From assembly GCA_937924035.1 (NCBI GenBank), contig CALDTK010000279.1, positions 1 to 35,606 on the forward strand: 35,606 nt of DNA. Reading direction: 5' to 3'. The stretch is from an uncultured Saprospiraceae bacterium (GTDB taxonomy: Bacteria > Bacteroidota > Bacteroidia > Chitinophagales > Saprospiraceae). Below the pieces are notes generated by a model. The model had not been told where the DNA came from, made no database searches, and worked only from the letters and a program-made list of their open reading frames with translations. Of the stretch, positions 20,401-26,664 are shown in pieces; position 1 is the first letter of the stretch; every line of letters starts with the position of its first letter. A program made the translations under genes and the position numbers.

Positions 20401-20749
20401 ATGCCCAGGGAATTGCGCTACAGCAACGGCGATACTCCAAAGAATTATCGTTCAGACACCAAATGATATTGATATTCCGAATGCGATCACACCAAATGGT
20501 GATGGTCTCAATGATGCATTTGTAATTGATGAATTATTGCTGAATCCACAAGATTACCCAGACGCTCGCTTGATTGTCTTTAATCGTTGGGGCGATGTTT
20601 TACTTACTTCGCAACCGTATACAAACAATTGGAAAGGCACAAATAATCAAGGTGAAGATCTCCCTGAAGGAACATACTATTACGTACTTGAACTCGATTT
20701 AAATTCTGGTAACATTGCCAAAGGTCACGTTACTATATTACGTCCTTAA
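14465..20749 (+). CDS. T9SS type-B cargo with five cohesin-like domains
   Basis: A 2094-residue secreted protein starting directly after the PorP/SprF stop (ATG 14465, or ATG 14471). Signal peptide about 1-26 (...V-A-F-A). Five cohesin-like beta-sandwich domains follow at about residues 28-170, 174-317, 319-455, 458-595 and 598-730, each with a Cys in the second strand (V-C-L-D-I or V-C-I-P) and a Cys near the end (M-C-F-D-I-V-G type). Then come a SprB-type repeat (about 732-812), roughly a dozen Ig/PKD-like repeats of 80-90 residues, three of them near-identical (1480-1737), and a type-B C-terminal sorting domain (about 2000-2094: T-P-N-G-D-G-L-N-D, F-N-R-W-G, P-E-G-T-Y-Y-Y-V). Function is inferred as a large surface adhesin or matrix protein exported by T9SS with the preceding SprF-like protein. 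No dockerin is recognised in the window, so a cellulosome-like role is not supported. Confidence 0.92.
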   Translation: MSMIRSLVKYGLTACLSLFVLAVAFAQPSFMIEPAQQIVNPGDLNVCLDIDVDDFTDILSIEFDYIYDPAVMTYRGISGPALPGLNTSNFTLIAPGQLRISWTAPNAGAGVGEDFPDFQPIVSMCFDIVGPYGSSTSIAIADSPTPRITRQNSGNRNIGLFKSDGLVAVGVLPLHIIIDNGGAAEGSSVCIPVRANNFTDIVSFQFSVNWDPTVLSYTGATSLNPNIPGLRPGSISSSNAGELAVLYPFAQGTSPETLADSSILFQLCFDIVGLCDESSIVELTSTPVPVDVYNSQSAQPIGLTSNDGQIDVFNCGGGLRLVGDTRTASPGDVVCIPFEVQGFQNINAMDFDIDFNPSILTFNQVNVGAGAPPLFRTTNFDVSQSATGTITLTWSGPGSSGYSLPNGHELFELCFTVIGGFSVNGVITPDGLNGSVTQSGAEIGLNPRPGTVVILPSDPLFINIPDATDFSGTEVCLDITADFFDDLQTVRYTTIWESSVLRFNRVENFGLPNMNASNFVLSSPGNLELNWWDFSGSTRGPNDVLYTLCFDIIGPSASCSPLEIADFPMPIFVESAANRGYNIGLDYDPGEVCATDTRSFTFDVGTGNVIGAATECIPVTVTDYVDIENWSLSLAWNPAQFNFQSINGLVLSPTANISEVAAGRLGITYARTGDTTIVDGVQIMEICFTAVNPAANGCSPILEELRPEPNFAIEAGQNFTVVVDGGEICQQAGLTVTNVVTPASCSNTADGAIDLTVAGGSGAYRFDWLGLASSNDEDQSNLAPGVYTVVVTDRNDANVNESLMITVTATSQAPFIDAGRDTLVECSAPPVIVLNAMADPGTYNWRVLVSGTTIVDGQGTLSPSIFGAGPIELTVTNAGGCISKDTIDITRQIPPSISVIRQGDIPCDGGDVTLEISVDPVGGNYTYAWTTTDGNISGSDTTSPLVEIDAEGNYVILVEDTDTRCTSQASIPVSEVIGTAVSDAGDDDQITCSNPQVTIGGTNTTDSGDYELTWSTSNGVLSPPLNEATVIATAPGDYILTVREIATGCVVTDTVIVTGNGDLPDAQVDQSSDITCDEITADLVGSGTNGPQFTYIWSAVSGALQGGTTIRGFNATAIQPGTYEFTVTDTLTGCSRTTSTTVGDSTRVPNTQLPSSLSIDCGSSGNSLLDPAYATDSIGFDFKWVDAASDTVSRTATLTNYSAGTYLLLIENSMTGCNTSTSIQISESDAPEALLTSTETTLICGRDSVAMDFTTSNIPANAVISWLGATPQVGGTTAYAVAAGNYQLIITTDNGACADTSAVIVINDSRTVLSVNAGTDLEIDCQSTNVDAVPTPPTDPSWSINWNSPTGGSISAPTTLAGGFGESGTYVLTFRDPVSNCTGRDTLLVTEIGGDNLSVDLAVSGELPCTPDSVRIDATPTSPDNSQVTYVWRRLGDAAFVDDQTIFATDLGFYEVEMTFGPTGCTAMDTIEVVGAVSSDLEVTAGLDQTIPCSGGNIDLTASAVRSPDNQVSFSWTVLSGSEPQPASVAMITVTNPGTYEVTMTYDPTGCTVTDTVIVESASSNDLEVTAGLDQTIPCSGGNIDLTASVVRSPDNQVSFNWTVLSGSEPQPASAAMITVTNPGTYEVTMTYDPTGCTVTDTVVVASANSDNLEVDAGLDQTLSCGGGNIDLSASNVQSPDNQVSFYWTVLSGNEPALDSAAMVSVSNAGIYEVTMVYTPSGCSVTDTVEVLSAAEFSLTADAMQTFACDATSGPLTVVVDNVSGSSLDFMWRAETGMLTTPANQLMAEGTAGIYWFVASDPSSNCTDSVRVELSSSSQGLEEASVTYEEVSCGEIVQLDGNLPTGTTGSYTAISDLGGATIDVSTDGDAEIYNLNAGDYTITYSLSNTACGTYSIDTLVMTVLGPETVKAEDELVVFIGSIRDTSLDLSLNDVVGGEASYTLLSNTSFATLSESGQLSVNALPDSAEVSFEYEVCNLECPGNCATATAILQRIIVQTPNDIDIPNAITPNGDGLNDAFVIDELLLNPQDYPDARLIVFNRWGDVLLTSQPYTNNWKGTNNQGEDLPEGTYYYVLELDLNSGNIAKGHVTILRP
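14546..16660 (+). repeat. Five tandem cohesin-like domains
   Basis: Five units of roughly 135-145 codons are found at about 14546-14975, 14984-15415, 15419-15830, 15836-16250 and 16256-16660. Each shows G/S-x-x-V-C-(L/I)-(D/P) early, a Y/W-D-P or N-P motif (Y-D-P-A-V, W-D-P-T-V, F-N-P-S-I, W-N-P-A-Q; W-E-S-S-V in unit 4), and L/I/M-C-F-(D/T) late. This is the cohesin pattern plus a conserved cysteine pair. The units are strongly diverged from one another, so the array is old. Confidence 0.7.
18552..18565 (+). repeat. Copy of 14-base interspersed word GTTTTGGCGWAAGC
   Basis: Exact match, A variant. Inside the cohesin-like giant gene, coding G-F-G-E-S. Confidence 0.7.
18902..19675 (+). repeat. 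Three tandem 258-bp repeats in cohesin-like giant gene
   Basis: Units start at 18902, 19160 and 19418, an exact period of 258 bases (86 codons). Units 1 and 2 are nearly identical at nucleotide level with long uninterrupted identical runs; unit 3 is more diverged. Each codes for an Ig/PKD-like domain beginning D/N-L-E-V-x-A-G-L-D-Q-T. The pattern indicates recent duplication or gene conversion of units 1 and 2. Confidence 0.92.
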
Positions 20750-20782
20750 AGAAATTGTTAGTTCGGAGATAAATACGTTTTA

Positions 20783-20796
20783 GCTTTCGCCAAAAC
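20783..20796 (-). repeat. Copy of 14-base interspersed word GTTTTGGCGWAAGC
   Basis: Exact match on the minus strand (plus reads GCTTTCGCCAAAAC, A variant). Intergenic, four bases from the stem of the bidirectional terminator. Confidence 0.75.
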
Positions 20797-20799
20797 AAA

Positions 20800-20835
20800 A
20801 AATGCCCTAGCGATGATTAAATCACTAGGGCATTT
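20800..20835. terminator. Bidirectional terminator between convergent genes
   Basis: An 11-bp perfect stem (AAATGCCCTAG, 20800-20810, with its complement 20825-20835) encloses an inner GAT/ATC pairing. It is flanked by an A-rich run on the left (20792-20800, giving U's on the minus strand) and a T-rich stretch on the right. It lies between the + strand cohesin-like giant gene and the - strand thiolase gene and can serve both. Confidence 0.88.
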
Positions 20836-20861
20836 AAGTTTTAGCAGGAGCTAGAATAAGG

Positions 20862-22034
20862 CTAGTTCAAGAATTCGTATACGCCTGCAATACCTTGTCC
20901 ACCTCCTACGCAAGCAGTAACCATTCCGTACTTCTTTTTACGTCGGCGCAACTCACTAAAGAGTTGAGTACTAAGTTTGGCTCCAGTACATCCTAGAGGG
21001 TGTCCTAATGCGATCGCTCCACCATTTACATTGACCTTAGCTGGATCTAGACCCATTTCTTTTATCACTGCTAGTGATTGAGTTGCAAAGGCTTCATTGA
21101 GCTCTGTGAGGTCGATGTCACCAATAGAGAGGCCCGCTTGCTTGAGTGCTTTTGGAATCGCTGCACAAGGACCAATGCCCATGTAAAGTGGTTCAACTCC
21201 TGCCACTGCGCAGCCCATGAGACGTGCAATAGGTTGGAGCATGAGTTCTTTCATGACACGTTCGCTAACGATGAGCACAAATGCTGCACCATCAGATGTC
21301 TGTGAGCTATTTCCGGCAGTAACGATGCCTTTGTTCTGAAAAGCAGCTCTCAAACGACCAAGCCCTTCCATACTAGTGCCACGACGCAGACCTTCGTCAA
21401 CCTTCATGACATTTGAAGTTTCAACTCGTTTGTCGTCTTTGACGAAAACATGAGGAACAGTAATTGGAACAATTTCCTCTTCGAAGAGACCAGCGTCAAT
21501 GGCTTTTGCGGCACGTTCGTGAGATTGAACGGCAAATGCATCGGCTTCCTCACGAGTAACCTCCCACTTTCTACCTACGGCTTCAGCAGTTAGTCCCATA
21601 CTTACTACGTAGTCGGGAGTATCCTTTGCGACATTATAACTCGGTGCAAGTTTATACCCGGTCATCGGGATCATTGACATGCTCTCCGTTCCACCAGCGA
21701 TATAAATTTCGCCCATACCTGCATTAATCTTTGCGGCCGCTATGCTGATTGTTTCGAGACCAGAAGCGCAGTAGCGATTAACGGTTTGTCCTGGAACTTC
21801 CTTGCCAAGTGCCCGCAAAGCGATTTGGCGACCAATCTGCAAACCTTGCTCACCTTCTGGGTTTGCGCAGCCTACGATTACATCGTCGATTAAATCAGTA
21901 TTGAGGTTAGGCACTTGAGCAACCAAGTGCTTGATGACATCTACGGCGAGGTCATCAGATCTGTAATTTTTGAAAGCTCCGCGTCCAGCTTTACCAACTG
22001 CGCTACGGTATGCTTTTACAATATATGCGTCCAT
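20862..22034 (-). CDS. fadA: Acetyl-CoA acyltransferase (thiolase)
   Basis: A 390-residue thiolase of usual length, catalysing thiolytic cleavage of 3-ketoacyl-CoA to acetyl-CoA and a shortened acyl-CoA, the last step of beta-oxidation. The active-site residues are present: nucleophilic Cys89 in N-R-Y-C-A-S-G, His345 in G-H-P-L-G-C-T-G, and Cys375 in [11 protein letters not shown] start at 22034. It is the second gene of a two-gene minus-strand operon behind the multifunctional dehydrogenase/hydratase, the same order as fadN-fadA of Bacillus subtilis. The gap of 74 bases holds a strong hairpin, and a terminator follows the gene. A biosynthetic acetyl-CoA acetyltransferase is the alternative; the partner gene favours degradation. 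Confidence 0.93.
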   Translation of the reverse strand: MDAYIVKAYRSAVGKAGRGAFKNYRSDDLAVDVIKHLVAQVPNLNTDLIDDVIVGCANPEGEQGLQIGRQIALRALGKEVPGQTVNRYCASGLETISIAAAKINAGMGEIYIAGGTESMSMIPMTGYKLAPSYNVAKDTPDYVVSMGLTAEAVGRKWEVTREEADAFAVQSHERAAKAIDAGLFEEEIVPITVPHVFVKDDKRVETSNVMKVDEGLRRGTSMEGLGRLRAAFQNKGIVTAGNSSQTSDGAAFVLIVSERVMKELMLQPIARLMGCAVAGVEPLYMGIGPCAAIPKALKQAGLSIGDIDLTELNEAFATQSLAVIKEMGLDPAKVNVNGGAIALGHPLGCTGAKLSTQLFSELRRRKKKYGMVTACVGGGQGIAGVYEFLN

Positions 22035-22055
22035 GTTGAATTCAATTTTTGAATC

Positions 22056-22103
22056 CTGAATGTTGAACCTAGAATGGAATCATTCTCTGGGTTCATAATT
22101 CAG
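22056..22103 (-). promoter_or_regulatory. Intercistronic hairpin between fadN-like and fadA
   Basis: An interrupted inverted repeat has arms CTGAAT/ATTCAG (22056-22061, 22098-22103), TGAACC/GGTTCA (22064-22069, 22090-22095) and AGAATG/CATTCT (22071-22076, 22081-22086), with a GAAT loop. It gives 18 base pairs in a 48-base element that fills most of the gap. It has no T-run, so it is more likely an RNA processing, stability or dosage element, or a small dispersed repeat, than a terminator. Confidence 0.6.
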
Positions 22104-22108
22104 CGTTA

Positions 22109-24505
22109 TTAGTTGCGGAGTGGCTTGTTAGTTTGAAGCATGTGTTGAATACGCTCCATAGTTTTCTGCTCTCCGCAGAGACTTAGGAAGGCTTCGCGTT
22201 CGAGGTCAACGAGATAACGCTCGCTTACTTGTTGCGTACCGGTTAGATCACCACCACAGAGAACTCGAGCGACTTGGTGAGCAATTTTAACATCGTGGTC
22301 ACTAGCGTATCCACCAAGCTTAAGCTCATTAGCAGCTGCGTAGAGTGCAGCCATTCCTCCTCGTCCTAGTACGGTGACGTCCTTCCTTTCAATAGGCTGT
22401 ACATAACCTACAGCAAGTTCTAGCACCCGCTGTTTTGCAACACCAATATTGCGCTGGGTATTGAACACCACTTCGTCCTTGTTATCTAGTAGGTAGCCTT
22501 GCTTAAATGCTTGTGGTGCTGAAGTAGCCACAGAAGCCATTGCAATGGTCTTAAACTTCTCGATGAGCGTAGGAATCTGGACATCTCCAGGGAAGAATTC
22601 ATCACTAGCTCGTAATGCCATTTCTTTTGTACCCGCTCCACCTGGAATGAGACCTACACCTACTTCGACAAGTCCGATATAACTTTCTGCTGCACAAACG
22701 GCGGCATCACAGTGCATGATCGTTTCGCAACCTCCACCAAAGGTATAGCCTTGGGTTGCAGCAACCACTGGTATTGCGGAAAAGCGGCAACGCATGGTCG
22801 TATCCTGGAAATATCGTACGGCTTGATTGAGTTCGTCCCATTCTTGCTGGAATGCGAACATTCCAATCATCATCAAGTTAGCTCCTACTGTGAAGTTGGC
22901 AGCATTATTTCCAATGACAAGACCTTTCCAATTCCCTTCTTCGGCGAGAGTAATTGCATCATTGATTCCCTTTAAAACACCTTCCCCTATTGAGTTTGCT
23001 TTTGAGGTAAACTCAAGACATAAAACTCCGTCTCCGATATCATGAAGAACAGTTTCAGAGTTCTTTTGAACGGGTGTTTGAGCGCGATAATTGTCGAGAA
23101 TGATAAACTGTTCAGTCCCTGGAACAACGTCGTAACTCTTGGTTTCTCGATTGTAGTAAAGTCGCTTACCACCTTCGCTTTTGTAGAACGATTCATTGCC
23201 TGTAGCGAGCATATCGGTTATCCAATTCGCTACAGTCAATCCTTCTGCTTTGATAGCATCGATCCCGGCTTGAACGCCGACGGCATCCCAATACTGGAAT
23301 GGTCCGATTTCCCAGGCGAATCCAGCACGAACGGCATCATCAACACTATAAAGTTGATCAGCTATTTCTGGGACGCGGTTTGAGGCATAGGAAAACAAAC
23401 CAGCCATGCTTCGCTTTATCAGCTGACCACCAAGGTCTTCCGCGTTAAAAAGAGATTTGACACGCTTCTGCAGATTATCAATTTGCTTAGCTGCGCCAAG
23501 GCTCGCAAGTTGTAGACGTTGAGTCGGACCGTAAGTGTGTTCCTTGAGGTCAAGCTCGTGAACGATAGATCGCCCAGTTTTTGGGTCTTTCTCTTTCGTT
23601 TTCTTGTAGAATCCTTGTCCTGACTTGTTGCCGTAGAATTCATTGTCGAGCAAAAACTGCATATAAGCAGGCACCTTGAATGTCGGTGCTTGCTCATCAT
23701 TTGGAGCATTGGCGACGATGCCTTGCATCACTTTTGTTGCCGTGTCGTGACCTACTAAATCACCAAGGCGAAAGGTTCCCGTCTTTGGTCGTCCTATAGC
23801 CGGACCAGTAAGCTTATCTACAGTGTTTATTGGCAAACCGAGTTCTTCGGTAAGCGAGTAAATCTTCGCCATAGCGTAAACACCAATCCGGTTGGCGACA
23901 AACGCTGGGGTGTCCTTTGCAAGCACAGTTTGCTTTCCCAGGTTTAGGTCTCCAAAATGCATGAAGAAGTCCAAAACAGACGGATCCGTATCAGGACCTG
24001 GGATTACTTCAAATAGCCGCATGTAGCGGGCTGGATTGAAGAAGTGTGTTCCACAGAAATGCTTCCGGAAGTCCTCAGATCGTCCTTCTGACATCTGGGC
24101 AATCGGGATGCCAGATGTATTTGAAGTTATGAGCGTTCCTGGGGCTCGATGCTTTTCTACTTTTTCGAAAAGACCTTGCTTGATGTCAAGTCTTTCAACC
24201 ACCACTTCAATGACCCAGTCGCAATCTGCGATCTTTTCGAGGTCGTCCTCAAAGTTTCCGATCGAAATTCGTTTGGCGAAGGCAGTATCGTAAAAGGGAG
24301 CTGGTTTTCCTTTTAGAGCAGCTTTCAAGTTGCTAGCGGCATACTTGTTTCTAGCGGCAGGAACAGCTTGTTCTTCAGGCTTGAGATCTCGTGGAACGAT
24401 GTCTAGTAACAGGACCTCGAGTCCTACATTGGCAAGGTGACATGCAATGCCTGTGCCCATGAGTCCTGAACCAAGGACTGCGCACTTTCTTATGTGTCTG
24501 CTCAT
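22109..24505 (-). CDS. fadN: 3-hydroxyacyl-CoA dehydrogenase/enoyl-CoA hydratase
   Basis: A 798-residue multifunctional beta-oxidation enzyme, close to the length of FadN. The N-terminal half is the NAD-dependent 3-hydroxyacyl-CoA dehydrogenase: Rossmann motif G-S-G-L-M-G at 12-17, S-N-T-S at 128-131, catalytic His154 in T-H-F-F-N-P and Glu166. The C-terminal half (about 485-700) is a crotonase-fold enoyl-CoA hydratase with oxyanion-hole segments F-T-V-G-A-N-L and F-G-G-G-C-E and the E-V-G-V-G-L-I-P-G-G-A-G-T motif. Domain order dehydrogenase-then-hydratase is that of FadN, the reverse of E. coli FadB. ATG start at 24505. The thiolase gene follows, completing hydration, oxidation and thiolysis; no acyl-CoA dehydrogenase gene is nearby. 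The leader contains two overlapping hairpins that could act in regulation. Confidence 0.93.
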   Translation of the reverse strand: MSRHIRKCAVLGSGLMGTGIACHLANVGLEVLLLDIVPRDLKPEEQAVPAARNKYAASNLKAALKGKPAPFYDTAFAKRISIGNFEDDLEKIADCDWVIEVVVERLDIKQGLFEKVEKHRAPGTLITSNTSGIPIAQMSEGRSEDFRKHFCGTHFFNPARYMRLFEVIPGPDTDPSVLDFFMHFGDLNLGKQTVLAKDTPAFVANRIGVYAMAKIYSLTEELGLPINTVDKLTGPAIGRPKTGTFRLGDLVGHDTATKVMQGIVANAPNDEQAPTFKVPAYMQFLLDNEFYGNKSGQGFYKKTKEKDPKTGRSIVHELDLKEHTYGPTQRLQLASLGAAKQIDNLQKRVKSLFNAEDLGGQLIKRSMAGLFSYASNRVPEIADQLYSVDDAVRAGFAWEIGPFQYWDAVGVQAGIDAIKAEGLTVANWITDMLATGNESFYKSEGGKRLYYNRETKSYDVVPGTEQFIILDNYRAQTPVQKNSETVLHDIGDGVLCLEFTSKANSIGEGVLKGINDAITLAEEGNWKGLVIGNNAANFTVGANLMMIGMFAFQQEWDELNQAVRYFQDTTMRCRFSAIPVVAATQGYTFGGGCETIMHCDAAVCAAESYIGLVEVGVGLIPGGAGTKEMALRASDEFFPGDVQIPTLIEKFKTIAMASVATSAPQAFKQGYLLDNKDEVVFNTQRNIGVAKQRVLELAVGYVQPIERKDVTVLGRGGMAALYAAANELKLGGYASDHDVKIAHQVARVLCGGDLTGTQQVSERYLVDLEREAFLSLCGEQKTMERIQHMLQTNKPLRN

Positions 24506-24552
24506 TTAGTGGAGTTAATTCTAAGACGAATAAACGAAATTCGAGCCGATCT

Positions 24553-24585
24553 AGCGAAAATTCGCTCAAGAAGATTTTTTGAGCG
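24553..24585 (-). promoter_or_regulatory. Overlapping inverted repeats in fadN-like leader
   Basis: AGCGAA-AA-TTCGCT (24553-24566) is a 6-bp inverted repeat overlapping a second one, CGCTCAA (24563-24569) with TTGAGCG (24579-24585). They share bases 24563-24566, so the two hairpins exclude each other. They lie about 50-80 bases before the fadN-like start. Either a repressor operator or an RNA switch would fit; nothing in the window names the regulator. Confidence 0.4.
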
Positions 24586-24646
24586 TAAATAGGGTAGAGG
24601 AGGCCACTAATACCAACGTGGCGAAGTCTCTTTCGGTTTCGTGCAC

Positions 24647-24681
24647 AAAAAAGCCCTTCCAAGATCGAATCTCAGAAGGGC
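24647..24681 (-). terminator. Terminator of small exported-protein gene
   Basis: Read on the minus strand, a 7-bp GC-rich stem (GCCCTTC/GAAGGGC, 24653-24659 with 24675-24681) with a 15-base loop is followed by six U's (A-run 24647-24652). It lies 28 bases after the stop of the minus-strand gene that ends at 24710. Confidence 0.8.
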
Positions 24682-24709
24682 ATCAAGTAACTGTGTGTTT
24701 CTCGGTGGG

Positions 24710-25153
24710 TTAATCTAAAACTTTAAAAGTCTTTAAGATTGGTTTCTCATTTTCACCGGTGTGAATGACAACTTCATAATTTCCAGGTAATACCTCAACA
24801 TCTTTTGGAAAGTGGCTGAGGGTATAGCTTTTTCCTTCGACAATATTGTCTGAAGAAGTGGTTTCGTATACTGTACCAAGGAAAGTGCTGAAGTAATCGT
24901 TCGTTGGTAGATAATACCAAGTAAATCGCATTTGAGTTCCCGGTGTCACATTTTTAGATACGACGCTGATGTAAATGTCTTTAGAAGTTTTCTGGAATAT
25001 TGGATTGTCTATTGGGCAGCTATTCTTTTCAACCTCTGCGCTACACATGCGAATTTCGTCGATTGAGTAGGTAGAGTTTGATGAAAAACTAAGGGCTACG
25101 AATAGGAGGGGCATTAATCCAATGCCGAAGATGTTGAGATAGGACTTTTTCAT
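24710..25153 (-). CDS. Small exported protein of unknown function
   Basis: A 147-residue protein that I do not recognise. It begins with M-K-K-S-Y and a hydrophobic segment (about 7-25) typical of a signal peptide or N-terminal anchor. The mature part has two cysteines close together (C38 and C46, in R-M-C-S-A-E and N-S-C-P-I), which could form a disulfide, and a predicted all-beta body ending in G-N-Y-E-V-V-I-H-T and K-T-F-K-V-L-D, resembling the last strands of an Ig-like or carbohydrate-binding fold. It is a single gene with its own terminator, divergent from the exbB gene and not obviously linked to the fad operon. Real gene: likely, from the ATG start, signal peptide and terminator; function: unknown. 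Confidence 0.7.
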   Translation of the reverse strand: MKKSYLNIFGIGLMPLLFVALSFSSNSTYSIDEIRMCSAEVEKNSCPIDNPIFQKTSKDIYISVVSKNVTPGTQMRFTWYYLPTNDYFSTFLGTVYETTSSDNIVEGKSYTLSHFPKDVEVLPGNYEVVIHTGENEKPILKTFKVLD

Positions 25154-25449
25154 GAGTTTGGGATTTAAAGCTGTGGGGGGCAGCTATTGATTTAGACGTA
25201 AATAGGTATGAAAGTCACTCATTTTTAACGTTTGAGACTAGAGATCTGAGCAGATTTAGCGTATAAAAGCGAGAATTTTTTATGAAAAAAGAATTTTAGA
25301 GCAAGAATGTCTACTTAAGTATACCCTAAAGTAGTTGATTTTGAGGACTTTACCAAATTGGCATGCATTAGTTATAACCAATCTTTAATAGAAGTTTGTA
25401 ATGCGGCTGAGGTTTACGACGTTTGTTGCACATAGAAAAAGTTCAAAAC
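25154..25449. other. Divergent intergenic region, AT-rich (296 nt)
   Basis: It separates the small exported-protein gene (-) from exbB (+) and must contain both promoters, but no exact TAnnTTTG element is seen. Visible structure: a CTACTT/AAGTAG inverted repeat (25311-25316, 25329-25334), a TTTTTT-atg-AAAAAA hairpin near 25275-25290, and AGCTG/CAGCT near 25170. I see no gene in it. Confidence 0.4.
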
Positions 25450-26130
25450 ATGCTTGAAACACTTTTGCTCCTTCAAGATTCTGACATCGAGCGCGATACT
25501 GCCTCACAGTCATTGTTAGACATAATCGTTCAAGGAGGTCCTTTAGCGATTGCTATTGTGGCTATTTTAATGGTGCTTTCAGTGATCGCACTCTACATTT
25601 TTATCGAACGTTACCTCACGATCAAACGTGCAGGACAGACAGACGATAACTTTATCAGTAACATTAGAGCCAGCGTTCAGACGGGAAATATCCCTGGAGC
25701 GCTTGCACTTTGTCGTAACAACGAAAGCCCACAAGCGCGTATGGTCGAAAAAGGACTCATGCGAATTGGTAAGCCATTACGCGATATTGATGCGGCTATC
25801 GAAAACGTAGGAAATCTTGAGGTCTTCAAGCTCGAAAAGAACTTGTCGACGTTAGCGAGTATCGCTGGTGCTGCACCGATGATTGGATTTTTTGGTACAG
25901 TGACTGGGATGATCTTTGCTTTCTATGAAATGGCAACAGCTGAAAATGTAACTCCTGACGTTCTCGCTGGTGGTATTTATCAAGCTTTGTTGACGACAGC
26001 TCTTGGATTAGCCATCGGAATCTTCGCCTTCGTTGCTTACAACTTACTTGTTGCTAGTGTAGAGAAGGCAGTGTTCAATATGGAGAGGACCACCATGGAG
26101 TTTATGGATCTGCTTCAGGAGCCTGCATAA
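25450..26130 (+). CDS. exbB: MotA/TolQ/ExbB proton channel protein
   Basis: A 226-residue inner-membrane protein of the ExbB/TolQ family, which with ExbD forms the proton-driven motor that energises TonB. Three membrane segments are visible at about residues 30-52, 132-155 (G-A-A-P-M-I-G-F-F-G-T-V-T-G-M, the conserved family motif) and 172-198, with the family's large cytoplasmic loop between the first two. I chose ATG 25450 for its position before the amphipathic N-terminal helix; TTG 25423 would add nine residues. It heads a cluster of exbB, two exbD genes and tonB with gaps of 64, 71 and 48 bases. A small hairpin (26141-26161) and an interspersed-word copy lie just after the stop and might lower expression of the downstream genes. 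Confidence 0.93.
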   Translation: MLETLLLLQDSDIERDTASQSLLDIIVQGGPLAIAIVAILMVLSVIALYIFIERYLTIKRAGQTDDNFISNIRASVQTGNIPGALALCRNNESPQARMVEKGLMRIGKPLRDIDAAIENVGNLEVFKLEKNLSTLASIAGAAPMIGFFGTVTGMIFAFYEMATAENVTPDVLAGGIYQALLTTALGLAIGIFAFVAYNLLVASVEKAVFNMERTTMEFMDLLQEPA

Positions 26131-26194
26131 TTGCAATGATGCTGTCCAAACAGGACACAGCTTTCGCTAAAACCAGCTACAGAAACACACGCAC

Positions 26195-26593
26195 ATGGGG
26201 CTTAAAAATCGATCAAAAGTTAGCGCAGAATTTTCGATGTCATCTTTGACTGACATTATTTTTCTGTTGCTCATCTTTTTCATGCTGACAAGTAGTCTTG
26301 TGAAGATTGACCCCTTCGATCTTCCTGTCAGTGATTCTAAGACTGTAGCTCCAGTTAGTGTTGTCGTGAGTATTAATAAGGCTGGGACCTGGAAACTAAA
26401 TGGTGAAACGATCAAGAAAGCAGCCCTTCCTGCTGGCTTGAAAATCAAGATTCGAGAAGCGAAAAACAAAGAAGATGTTACGCTTACCATCGTCGCAGAA
26501 ACGGGCGTTCCTTTCACAAAAGTGGAAGAGGTGATGAAACTTGCAGCTGAGAATCGAATCAAGGCAATGATTGCTACACAGCCTTCTAGCTAA
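26195..26593 (+). CDS. exbD: ExbD/TolR biopolymer transport protein, first copy
   Basis: A 132-residue single-span membrane protein: short cytoplasmic N terminus (M-G-L-K-N-R-S-K-V), one membrane helix (about 18-36) carrying the conserved proton-path Asp20 in S-L-T-D-I-I-F, then a periplasmic domain of about 95 residues. Partner of ExbB in the TonB motor. Its N-terminal 36 residues are almost the same as those of the next gene, yet the periplasmic domains are quite different. The shared part differs freely at synonymous positions, so this is an old duplication held by selection. Both flanking gaps contain a copy of the 14-base word, in opposite orientation. Confidence 0.92.
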   Translation: MGLKNRSKVSAEFSMSSLTDIIFLLLIFFMLTSSLVKIDPFDLPVSDSKTVAPVSVVVSINKAGTWKLNGETIKKAALPAGLKIKIREAKNKEDVTLTIVAETGVPFTKVEEVMKLAAENRIKAMIATQPSS

Positions 26594-26603
26594 CTCACCT
26601 TTT

Positions 26604-26617
26604 GTTTTGGCGTAAGC
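26604..26617 (+). repeat. Copy of 14-base interspersed word GTTTTGGCGWAAGC
   Basis: Exact match, T variant. In the gap between the two exbD genes. A one-mismatch copy in the opposite orientation (26160-26173) lies in the preceding exbB-exbD gap. Confidence 0.75.
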
Positions 26618-26664
26618 CGACGGCCCTCGAATAAATGGTGCTGAAACATAGATAATTGTAACCC

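Noticed and set aside
21008-21025. A GCGATCGC octamer, considered as a HIP1-like repeated palindrome
   Set aside because: Only one copy was noticed, which is unremarkable for an 8-mer in 35 kb.
25423-25449. Upstream TTG start for exbB
   Set aside because: ATG 25450 gives a normal ExbB N terminus; the extra nine residues add nothing recognisable, though TTG use cannot be excluded.
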